A DNA stretch of 64,000 nt from Corallochytrium limacisporum. Lineage: Eukaryota > Opisthokonta. The number at the start of each line of letters is the position of its first letter. The first letter of the stretch is position 1. A program made the position numbers and the translations under genes. The stretch spans positions 208,099 through 272,098 of the forward strand of contig PDIP01000011.1 of the NCBI GenBank assembly GCA_002811645.1. The letters are read 5' to 3'. The notes under the pieces were generated by a model. That model saw only the letters and a program-made list of their open reading frames with translations, made no database searches and was not told the DNA's origin. Below, one piece after another: positions 42,370 to 53,300 of this stretch.

Positions 42370-42432
42370 AGAGTGTGAGAGAGAGAGAGAGAGAGGGAGA
42401 GGGAGACAGAGAGAGAGGGTGTGTGTGTGTGT
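42298..42432. repeat. Long GA microsatellite ending in GT repeat
   Basis: About 60 bases of uninterrupted GA, then interrupted GA, then (GT)n. It is the longest simple repeat in the window and lies about 590-720 bp before the kinase 2 start. Confidence 0.95.
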
Positions 42433-43016
42433 GGGCCGCACCTTGGATTTTGGAGTGTGTGGTGAGTGTGCTGATCAGGAGAATGGTTGTCACATCGAAA
42501 CTCTGGAGCATACACGAACGTTTTCTCGTGGTCTCTGTGGGGTATTTGACAGCTTGTGCCATAAGTCATGAAGAAAGAACGGTCGATAAGTAAGGTGTGT
42601 ACAGTGACCACAAGTCACTTCTGGAACCAAGAGATCGGGGAGTGCACCAGGGAAACGGTGGAAAAGACACAGTCATTTGCGCCCCTGTTGCTCGTATTCT
42701 TGCAAGCACGACTCAAGGCTGTTTAGCAACTACGGTCAACACGGATTGAGAGAGAGAGAGAAATATCAGGATCTAGTTTGGAATAGTTTGACAGATTAGC
42801 AAGGTGGATGCACCATGGCATAGAGTGAAACTGTGGAAAAGTGAGAGGAGTACGTGGCGTTTAAAAGTAATAGCGAGAGAGTTTTCGTAACAGTCTGCCT
42901 TGTTCTTGACAGAAATTTTCCTGTTTGACTGGGTTATAGGTAGATACGGTAGCGACACTGTAGGTTCACGGTAATAGGAGTAAACAACACCGACTGACAC
43001 AGACAACAGAGCAACA

Positions 43017-44039
43017 ATGTCCCTCGCCAAACTCACGAAAAAGCTGGGCAAGTACCGCCCCAGACACGGCAAGACAGATATCGAAAAGGTCTACAAGTTT
43101 GGCAAGGAACTAGGCACAGGATCTTTCGCGGTGGTGCGCCTGGGCACCCGCAAGGATAATGGTCAGAAGGTCGCGCTTAAAATCATTGACAAAACACTCT
43201 GTGTGGGCAAGGAGGCCATGATTGAGACTGAGGTAGCTGTCATGCGCAAGGTCTCTCATCCGCACATAGTAAAACTAATCGAAGAGTATGACACAGAGGA
43301 CAAACTGTATCTTGTGCTGGAGTACGTGAGTGGTGGTGAATTATTTGATCGGATAGTCGAGGACGGAAATTTTACGGAAAAAGACGCCGCACGAATCACA
43401 AGGCAAATGACAGAGGCAGTCAAACATCTTCATGACCTGGACATTGTCCACCGAGACTTGAAACCGGAGAATATTTTATTCAGCGATCCGTCGGCCTCCG
43501 CCGACGTAAAGGTGGCCGATTTCGGTCTGTCCAAGCTTGTCAATGACGACATTGTGCTGCAGACAGCGTGTGGCACCCCCAACTATGTGGCACCAGAAAT
43601 TCTTAGGCAGCAGGGCTACTCTAAACCTATCGACATGTGGAGCATTGGCGTGATTGCGTACATCATGCTGTGCGGATATCCTCCGTTTTATGATGAGAGT
43701 GATCCAGTGCTCTTCCAGAAGATCATGAAAGGCCGCTTCGAGTTTAATCAGTCATATTGGCGCCACATTAGCAGCCAGGCCAAGGATCTCATTTCACGAC
43801 TGCTCATTGTTAAACCAGACCAGCGATTGACTGCGGACCAAGTCCTGCAGCACCCATGGATCAGGGGCGGGGCACCGGCAGTGAACATCTCTGAGTCCCT
43901 GAGCCAGAATTTGGAGGACTACAACGCCAAACGGGCTCTGCGTAAGAACATGAAGGCTGTGCAAGAGGCCAACCAGGCACGGAATCTGAACCCAGCCCGG
44001 AATGATTTGCAGAGCGTTGGGGATCTTCGCCCGATCTGA
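43017..44039 (+). CDS. CaMKI-like protein kinase, copy 2 (altered calmodulin helix)
   Basis: A 340-residue Ser/Thr kinase closely similar to copy 1; both share GSFAVV, QTACGTPNYVAPEILRQQGY and the KP IDMW region. Catalytic residues are intact: Lys55 (VALKII), Asp146 (HRDLKPEN), DFG (168-170), activation Thr183. The helix after the kinase domain aligns without gaps to copy 1 (NAKRALRKNMKAVQEANQ), but the tryptophan that anchors calmodulin is leucine, and the protein ends soon after with no acidic tail. It may therefore be calmodulin-independent or weakly controlled. The start (acaATGt) is the first ATG in frame. The two kinases probably arose by local duplication. The gene converges on Furry with a 301-bp gap. 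Confidence 0.93.
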   Translation: MSLAKLTKKLGKYRPRHGKTDIEKVYKFGKELGTGSFAVVRLGTRKDNGQKVALKIIDKTLCVGKEAMIETEVAVMRKVSHPHIVKLIEEYDTEDKLYLVLEYVSGGELFDRIVEDGNFTEKDAARITRQMTEAVKHLHDLDIVHRDLKPENILFSDPSASADVKVADFGLSKLVNDDIVLQTACGTPNYVAPEILRQQGYSKPIDMWSIGVIAYIMLCGYPPFYDESDPVLFQKIMKGRFEFNQSYWRHISSQAKDLISRLLIVKPDQRLTADQVLQHPWIRGGAPAVNISESLSQNLEDYNAKRALRKNMKAVQEANQARNLNPARNDLQSVGDLRPI

Positions 44040-44340
44040 GACCTGGAATGGACCAACACACCACAGAACAAAGTAAAATGAAAAAAACATCTTTTATTAC
44101 CATCTATTAGAACGGGCTTGCAGGACCTTTCCCTTCGCAGGAGACAGTCAACCAGGGTCATACTTCTTATCGTCCTGATTTTCATTTTCGAACATTATTT
44201 TAAAAAGCTAAATTCTATTCATTGCAATGTGAAAAGTTGTCTCGGCTACGTATCGGCACTCTCGAGGAGTGTTCTGGTCGGTGGCTGACGAACCTCTTTG
44301 ACAAATATTGCCAGGGGTCCCCAATCAAGTCAAGGGGGGT
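44040..44340. other. Convergent 3' gap (kinase 2 / Furry)
   Basis: 301 bp between two facing stop codons; no gene is seen. A minus-strand AATAAA at 44093-44098, 243 bases past the Furry stop, suggests the two 3' UTRs overlap. Confidence 0.5.
44093..44098 (-). terminator. Candidate polyadenylation signal for Furry
   Basis: TTTATT on the plus strand, reading AATAAA on the minus strand, 243 bases downstream of the Furry stop. Confidence 0.4.
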
Positions 44341-47300
44341 TCACCGTTGGTACGTAGGCCGTTGCACCGCCGATCGGTGCCGGCTCGGCCTCGGTGGTGG
44401 CACCGGTTTACCGTCCGGGCCCACCAACTGTGCAGCGGCCGCATCGTCAGTAGTGACACCCACCGCTGGCAGAGACCGTGCCGGTCCCACTGAGGCGAGG
44501 TCGGCTGCCGCTTCCTCAGACTTCAGTTGCGCAGCCACGGCGTGGCCTTGCGCAGTAGAGAGTGTGTGGCCCCGCGTCCGCTGGGGCGGCGGAGGCGGGC
44601 GTTGCACTGCGCCGGCCACCGCAGCTGATCCTGCACCTGAGAGGTCCGGAGCACTGCTGCCAACAGCCCCCGCCGTGGAGCGCGGAGGCAGCGGAGGCGC
44701 TACAGCAGCAGAGACCCGCGCCGTAACGTCGCCGCTGGCTGACGGGTCAGCCATGCGATTCGGCTCGCGGGGACTGGCCCGGCGGGTTGGTCGGCGCACT
44801 GACCCATGCATTCCGCTGCCGTGATCACCAGGATCTGCGGAAACTGAACGCGCCGAAATCGAGGCACTGCCACCGGAGTCCATCGCACGTGACCGCAACG
44901 GTGACGATTCGGCCGGTACACCGGCACCCAAACTCGGGTCCTCCAGGGAAACCGCACGGTTTAGTCCCCCGGGCATGGATCGGGCCGCCGCGGCGTTCGA
45001 CGCAGTGACTGACGAGCGCATACCACCAGTACTTCCCACAGAGTCCAAGTCTGCCGTGCTGCGTCCATGCTTGGCTAGAATCTGCTGTGTAAGTTCCTGG
45101 AGCATTTCCTGGGATCCTTCAAACTGGGGTCCTCGGTTGCCGGCAGCGCTGCCTCTGCCACGCATCGTGGCAAAGTGCGGTGGTACCTTCGGTGGCCCAA
45201 CCGATTCATCACTGCGCGTCCGGTGTGCAGCTGCGCTGATGGGGTCTAACGATCCTGTGGTCTCCGGAGCCACGCCGTCTGCTCCCGAATTCTCGCGAGA
45301 CGGCCGCGTACGCCGAGGACTGGCCACGGGCGAGGATTCCTCAGGGGTTCGGGCTCCTGTGGCCGCCGTTAATCCCACACCTGCGGCTGCAACCGCTGCG
45401 CCTTCTCCACTGCCACCGGCGCTTGACATCGTCGTCGCAACCGATGTCTTGGGAGTGTCTGTGTCAATGTCCACACTACTGTCCATGTCCCGCACAGAAG
45501 GCCGCGTCTTCGGCGGCAATTGGGGTTTCAAAGCTTGGGGCAGTCCTCTTCCGGCTTCTTCGCGCAAAGCAGTCGAGGACGAAGCCGCGCTAACTGTACC
45601 CGTCCGACTGCTCGCTGCAGACGCAGTTGCCGAAGAATTGGTGGTCTTTAGCATGCCCGAACCGGTGGCCGATGGAGCCTTGGCCTGGGACGCAAGGTTG
45701 GGCATAGATCCACCAAGGGACGCTGTGCCGTCGAGGGTAGTACTGCTGGGCAAATCCTCATCGTCACCGGGAGCTGTTGCGGCTTCACCAATCCCGTAGC
45801 TCCTGGGAAGCTTAACACTCACATCTTCGTGCTCCACGTAATCCTCGGTCTCTTCGTCAAGGTCACCTCCAGTGGGCAAAGCAAAGTCCGCATCGTCTTC
45901 GACTCCAAAGTTCTCGAGGAAATCAAACTCCGCGAGTGCGGTGACCACTTCAACGTCCTGGAAAAAGTCACGGTATGTGTCTTTGAAAGTGCCTTCTTGG
46001 AAGGAATCCCCAAGCACGTCGACAGATTCAGTGTGGTGGGGTTCGTGATCCGACTCGTCATCCTCGTGTCCTTTCTCTGGACCGTGGTCAAGATCATCCG
46101 CGTCTGCGGCACGTTCGTTGTGGTCTGCCCCAATGGTCGAGTCTTCCGAGATGAGATCTGCTGGGATGGTGTTGCCCTCCTCCTGCTTGGCACGGTACTC
46201 ATCAAAACCATGATCCTCATCAGGATGCGATCCGACCGGGGACAGCACACGTTCTGTCAGTGTACGCCGTGTGTCGTCGTCTTGGCGGTCAGAACCGTCC
46301 ACGTTCTTCTTGGATGGATCAGTGCTTACTAACACTGAGTCTGCAACTTGATCATCATCATCATGCTCTTCATTGTCGAACATATCTCCTGAGACAGAGT
46401 AAGCTATGGCCTCCGTGGCCACAAAGAGTCCGACCAAATGCCTGAAGAGTTCTCCGACAGTTGCCGGGGGCGGTTCCCTCGCACTCGGGGGTAGTAGAAT
46501 CGTATTTTCGGCCATGCTGGGTTGGCCCTGACTCGAACCACCCGCGCCACCACTGCTTGTTCCGTCGCCGGAAAAGGGGTTGTAGAAATACGACTCCTCG
46601 TCGCCTGGTTCAATATTGAATGGATCCAAAGGATTACTGGCACCGCTCTTGGCACTGCCACTAATGCTTACGACCGTAGACATGAAGCCTAAAAGCGCAT
46701 CAAAGCCATCTGCGACCTTGAGCTTCAGGACCAACTTTCGCACCAGCGGCATGGCCACATGACCCATATAGAACTTGTGCGTTGCGGCATGGCGGAAGAT
46801 CTGAGCCAGTGTGCCAAGGTGCTGGGCCACGTCCTGGCCACTACACACATCAATCAAATCCGCCAGCAAATCGCACGTGTAGACAAGGTAGCGAGGGAAC
46901 GCCGATGACATAACAAAACGAACCAAATCGTCATTCCATTGCTCCAATTTGCGCGTGTCCAAAAACCCTTGTGCTGTACCTCCGGTTGCGGCATTCGCTC
47001 CGGCTGGGACAGCGACACTCATTCGCGAAGCGGCCGCGCGCATTTGTCCACCGGTTCCGGCGCCACCTCCTTGGGCTCCAAGTTCTGTTGCTCCACTGGC
47101 CGCGGCCATGAGCACCGAGTACTGTAGACATACTTTAGCAAGATTAGTGTAGCCAAGTGTTTCAGCCTGACCACTCAACGTCTCCATCAGCTTGAACGCG
47201 ATGATGTCGCGGGAAGGCATGTGCATAAAGGTCACAGGTGTTGGCGAGGATCCAGAGCCACCGAGCATATCCGTCGAGGCCGAGTTTAAGGAAGGCCCCT

Positions 47301-50300
47301 GAGGCGCCAGCATAGTCGCGCTTAGGCCTGTGTCCATGTCTCCGGGATTACCGGGCGCCATGGAGAAGCCTACGGCTGTCTGTCCAACCGCCACCGACGG
47401 CAGGACTGGACAGCGCACACCTTGGACGGCCTTGGGATTCTCCAGCAGGAACTTGCGCCAAATTTCAAATGGTTTCCGTGCAGAGTCGACCTCGGCAAAG
47501 AATTGGTTCGCGGCGGCAGACGGCAGGCGCGGATTCTCGTCTGCGGCCACCACGGCCACGCGTCCGTCACCGAGAGAGCTGCGCTTCGGGTGCTGTGCTC
47601 CCGTCGCATCATTGACAGTGATGGAACTTCCATGACCATGCACACCTCCCGTTGCGCTAGATGTCGCACTGCCATCTAAGCCCGGGCCCTTGCCACCATT
47701 TGGAGTTCCACCACTGCCTGGCACCTGTCCGTACTGAAGATTTGTTGACGCACTGCGCGCACGCCGAACGCCATCCGCACCACCTGCAGCGGCACCACTT
47801 GGTCCCACTCCAATGCCACCATCGTCTGACACCATGCTCAACGCATCCACTCCAGTCCGCAGACGGTTCACCAGCAGTGGCAGCACGGTCATCGTTGTAA
47901 ACACGAAACCTGTGTTGGGGTCATGGCTTACAAAGCGGTTGGGCAGGTACGGGCTCAAAGCAGCGGCCAAGGTCAGGCAGAAATCCACTGTTACATTCTG
48001 CTCACCCCCGTAGAAAATGCCACCCGGGGCCAACGCCAGGTTCCAGGCTGTGGGAGTCACACACTGCTGTCGTTTACACAAAATGTTCTCAATGAGGACA
48101 AGCAAGCCCGGGAACTTTGACGTCGCATCAGCATTATCACTGCTCTCCTTTGTGTCATGGGATTCCAGCGTGGGATCCCGTAGTCCATTTTTGGGCGCCA
48201 CAAAACCTTGCTTAGACGGGCTCCAAAGTTCCTCAACTACGAGCGTGGCAGAGACCATGGCTTCATCAAGGTACCGCACCCCGCTGCCATCATCCTCCAA
48301 AATGTCATAGTACCAGAGAGTGTCCAGCAGAAGCCCGACGCCATGCCTGAATTCCTGCGCAACAGGCGAGGTGAGCAGACATGCAGCAGTGCTCAAAAAG
48401 ATGGCGACTTGGTTCGTATCTCTCATGTTGGACATGTAGAGCATGCTTCGCAGAGTCTTCATTGTCTCCACACAGTATGCCGTCCGTTCGGCCATCTCTT
48501 TGGCAAGTTTGCGCACATTGGACCCACCCTTACCTCCACCGGCAGTGCTGCGCTTAGATGCAGTGGAATTGTATGTTCCTGTGGTTCGGACGGTGTCACC
48601 GGCACCCAGATCGGACTCGACATTACCACCCACAAGCGGCATGATCCGGCCCAGGTGCTCCAGTACATTAGCACGGGAAATTGGCGCCTTCAAGAAACGC
48701 CTGACGAGTAGCGAGGGCACAGCATAATTACGATAGATCGACTGTGTACTCCATCGATGGCTCACGGCGGCCCATTTCGTCTCTAGATCAGTTGTCATGT
48801 GATCAAAATTGCGCAGCACAAACGCAACATAGTCTTGAACGTCGTGCTCAGTGAGCAGCAAGCCTGTACCCGCACTGCCCCCGCCGGAGGCACCAGCAGA
48901 ATGCCCCTGGGGTAGGTTCTTGGCCGTGCGTAGAGGCTCAAATTGTTTGCGAAAGAGCAATAAGTGCTCCGGATGCGTTGGAGCGGGAACAATCTTGGCC
49001 GCAGCGGAGGTTGCCGAGCCGCTCGCAGCGGCTGGCACAGCTGACGACCCCGCGCCTCCCACTGCAGAGCGCGCCCCGGGACTGCTACTGCTGCTCAGGG
49101 CTGCGGCGCTCGACGGTGCCGCCGTGTTGAGCATGCCTTCGGAGCTGCTGGTGCGCCGCATTCCGGCACTCCCGGGTGCTCCTGCTGCGGTGGTGGCCGA
49201 AGTAGAGCTGCTGTCCCGGCACGTCTCCAACAGATTCTGTAGTAACTGTGCTGCCTGTTCACTTACGTCAATGTTTCCTTGGATTGAAATGAGCAGGATG
49301 CAGTGCATAATGTCCGGTAGATATGTGGCAAAAAATTGTTTAAATGTTTGCTCATAGACCAGATCTCGAAGCAACATAACCCCAATATCAAATTCCGTAT
49401 ACGGTGCCATTATGTCAACAGCAAACGGTACTAAATCAATCAGTGGTCCAAACATCATGCCGCGTTGCATGGATTCACGCTTGCGTAATCTGCGCTTGAG
49501 GTGGCCAGTAGCGTACGTAAACCGAGAATTGCTGCTTCCACGGTTGGCGCTGCCGCCACTTCCGCGCGTGGCGGTGGTAGCGGTACCGTCGTTGAGGGTT
49601 CCCATTGACCGTTCAGTCAGCGGCCCTGTGCCCGTCGAGCTCATGCTTATGTGGCTGTCCGCGGCAGCGAGATTGTTACCCGTGCTGCCGCCGCCACTGC
49701 TACTGTCCTTGGAGACTCCACTGAAAATGGCGTCCAGTAGACTATCGCTGCCACTTGAGTCTTCACGGCGATCGGTGGTCTTTATGCGTCGTGCACCATT
49801 GAGACCCCAGCTGGCACTATTCACCTGCCTGGATTGCCGGCGATTGCTGCCCCCGGCGTGCTGCATGGCACGCAACATCAACGCTAGCACTTCGCTCAAA
49901 CGCTCACTCTGGTGCCGACTAAGGATAGCAATAACACGCCGCGAATACTCCATGGCCTGCGGACTGCTCACGGCCATGTTGTACTCAATCATGAAGCGCA
50001 CACATTCATTGAAATGTTGCACCTCCTGTGTGGCAATGCGCCAAAGGTACTCAATCTCTTGCGGATAGTCATCTTCGTTGATGGAAGTGAGGTAGAGCAG
50101 TACCTCGAACAGTTCACGCAGCTGCAGTGCCGGGGTGGCCTGATCCTCTACAATGCACAGAATCCATGGCGATATAAGCTGCAAAATGTTCCTACGGTTG
50201 GCTCGACCTGCCACAAGGAAGCGCCGGGCCATCTCTCGGATGACCATCAGTGGGCTACATAAGGCGTAGTCTTGCGATCGCACACGGTCTTGGCCCCTGA

Positions 50301-53300
50301 TTACAATCGCCTTATCTCCCGGGGTGGGCAAACCGTAGTCTCCAGCGTGGCTAAGCAATGATGGCTTCCTTTCCAGCGCCACATCTTCCCAAAACTTTTG
50401 CGACATGGCCAGGGCCTGTGAGAATTGTTGTTGTGAATCACGATACGTTCCCGGCAGCGGGGAGCTCACTGAAGACAAATGGGCGTCGTCCCAGTAGCGC
50501 TGGCCAGATTCGCAGTCAATTGTAGCTGATCTTACTGTCTGCCCTTTACCCATCGTCGCATAGTGCAGGACTGGGACGACCATAAACGACGGCGGGAAGA
50601 TCTCTTCGAACAGCGCTACGGCCGCTAAACGGATATCTACGCGGTAGCTGCCGAGCATGTAAAGAGTGACAAAGAGGAGAGAGCTGGCATTATTGGTCTG
50701 CAGTTGCAATTTCCATGCTTCTCTGCGGCCCTCATGCAGATCCGGATCGGTTAGCACACGGCAGAGGGCTGTGAAGTAGCCTCGTGTCACAAAGATTGTG
50801 GAACCATTGAAGCAGCGTGCCAGCACACACTCAAGTAGTGAGGGCATAAGATTAGTATGCCTCAGGAGGTGCTCAAGTGCGCTGATGCCCGCTCGATACG
50901 AGTCGTCGGAAGATGGAACGTCTGGGCCACCACCAGAGCCGCTACCGCCGCGAACCCCGAAGCCACTGCCACGACCACCACCGTAGCCACTGCCCGCGGC
51001 GGCAGACTTGGCGCCGTCCGCTACAGTCAGTGCTGATGACCGTCGGCTGAAGTCTGCCTTTGCCGTGGCCACTGCCACTGCAGCACCACTGCCACCTCCG
51101 GGCACACTGTCTACTGTGCCCGTGCCCCCGGGTGTCTGTCCAGTGTAGGACAATCCGCGCGGCCTAGGTAGACCGCTGCCGATTGTGAGCGGATCGCCCG
51201 GTCCAATCACGGCCGAATTGAGGGCTGGATTGGAAAGAAGCACATCGATCCATTGGACAAAGTACGATGTCGCATCAATGGGCCGTCCATCAAATGGATG
51301 GCCCATGCACATGGACGCCATGGCATGGTTACAGCAATCGTAGAGCAAAATGTTGAGTGTGTCTGTATACTCCGCGGCCGCTTTGGCCCCACCATCGCCC
51401 GCACGGATGCCACCGCTGCGGCCGAAGCCGCCAGAGCTCGAGCTATCAGTATACGCCATCAAGGGACTCGGCAGAGCGGCCATAATCAGACCTCGGGGTC
51501 GCTGGGCCAGCTCAAAATCTGGATCATCATCTCCTGCTAACGGCCCACCTCCACCAGGCCCACCAAAGGCACTGCCTCGCGTGTTGGCGCCACCGTGTGC
51601 GGACGAAGCGTTGTTGCTAAACCCGCGGTGATGATGCTTGCCGATGGCTCCCGCAAAAATGCTCGCACCTGGCAGGCTGGCGTGCCCGCTCGAACTACCT
51701 CCGCCGGCGCCCGTCTGCAGGCCAACTGCACCGAGGCTGCCCTGCCCACCGACTGGCTTTCCAAAGACTCCGTTCCAATTTGACAACAGGAAGAACGCGC
51801 TCAGGCGTACTTCTTTGGGTAGCAGGCGCTCTAGGGCGTCTGCGTCACGTCCGCAGGCCGTGCATAGATTGAATATGTACGTCGCATACTCCCAGCGCAT
51901 GCGCAGGTAGCAGTCTTCGTTTTCGGCGTGGTATTCGACTTCGAGACAGCCTTTGATTGCATCCGAGTAGGCGGTGAGCAATGTAGCAATGGTCGGGTGG
52001 CTCAACACAAGACATTCCTGATTGTAAGTGATGCCCGAATAAATGCGGGCCAAATGCAGGCGCATGATCTCGCGCCGCCGGCGCTTCTTTGCGCTGTCGT
52101 CCTTGGACGAAGATGCCCTGAAAGTCTCCTCAACGAGCGGCCGCAGTTCTGTCAGAACAGCCTCTAATGAGTCGGGATGCACAAAACCGAGCGCCTGGAC
52201 CACAGGTCCTACTATCATCTCGTTTTCATTGCGCAACAGAGGCAGTAAGGAGCCAAGGATTTCCTTCATAGACAATCCAGAGCTACGGCCCTGCGCTCCT
52301 TTCCGAGACAGCGCCGAGGATGGCGACCCGACCTCTACGGCAGAGTCCTGTAGAGCGAGGAGCGACCCTTGCGTCAATGAGATCGGGCGCGACGAAGGGT
52401 GTACATTTGCCGACATGGTTGCCTGCGTTGCGGTCGAGCCACGATGGTGGCCAGTGACACCAGGCGCGCTGGCCGTGGAATCATCGTGATTTGACAGACC
52501 ACCGGTACTCCGCCGACTGTGTCGCCTGTCAACGGCCGCCGTCTCCGATAGAACGCGCGGAAAAACGCGGCCCGAGTGCTCGGAGGCATCGCTCGAAGCC
52601 GGGCCGCGGCGGTGAAGGGGCATTGCCACATCTTCTGGAGCACTCGACGATGGCCCACGGAGATCTTGGCCAGCCGCAGCATACCCCCCACCCACGTCCG
52701 AACCCGCTGCAGATGTAGACACAGAGGAATCATTGAGTCCAGCGCCAACACTGCTAACGCCGGAGTACACTCGTCCGCCGTTCATACCAGTCCCCGTGGG
52801 CCCTGGGGTTCGCACTGCTGCGGCCGTGGCGAGACCAATCGATGTCACTGCCGACGCAGCATAGGACATAAGAAGGCATCGCCAGAGCACGTGTGCACCA
52901 CCCGCTGTGAATTTGTCCGAAAATTGACCCGCGTTTAACATTTCAATACCAGCCATGAGTGACTTGCTCATATGCCAACCACCGTCGCTGGCATCACCAC
53001 CGCAAACCAACTGGGACAGAGAGACCAGACGGCACGCAAAGTTGCGCTTGAGCACACTCAAAAGACCCCAGCATTGCTGCGGGGGGAGAGCTCGCAAGAA
53101 ATCACCAACGGCATTGTTCCAAGCCACTTCATTCATAAGACGTGCACGCGTCTGGCGCCGGCTCGTCGGCTGGGCCTGCTTGCCGCTCGCCATTGCAAAT
53201 TCACACAAGTGGTCCGTGAGCGCAGACGATGTGGCGATAGTTCCGGCTCGAAGCTGCAAAACGTCGGCTGCCATTGAAGCGAGCGGTGACGACGGGACAC

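Larger units (their letters stand above)
39398..43016. other. Long intergenic region of alternating purine and pyrimidine blocks between the two kinases
   Basis: 3.6 kb without a supported gene. It is dominated by strand-asymmetric simple DNA: GA-rich at 39840-40310 (with GA runs 39940-39975 and 40224-40282), CT at 40928-40957, purine-rich about 41040-41095, CT at 41522-41559, purine-rich 41695-41760, GA at 42040-42075, CT at 42144-42178, then a long GA/GT run at 42298-42432. G-runs occur near 41130 and 41324-41334. The frames in it encode poly-Ser/Leu or poly-Arg/Glu and are not genes. Confidence 0.55.

Noticed and set aside
39789-42441. Several 130-210-codon frames in the inter-kinase region
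   Set aside because: They consist of SLSLSL, RERERE or PPP stretches produced by CT/GA microsatellites and homopolymers.
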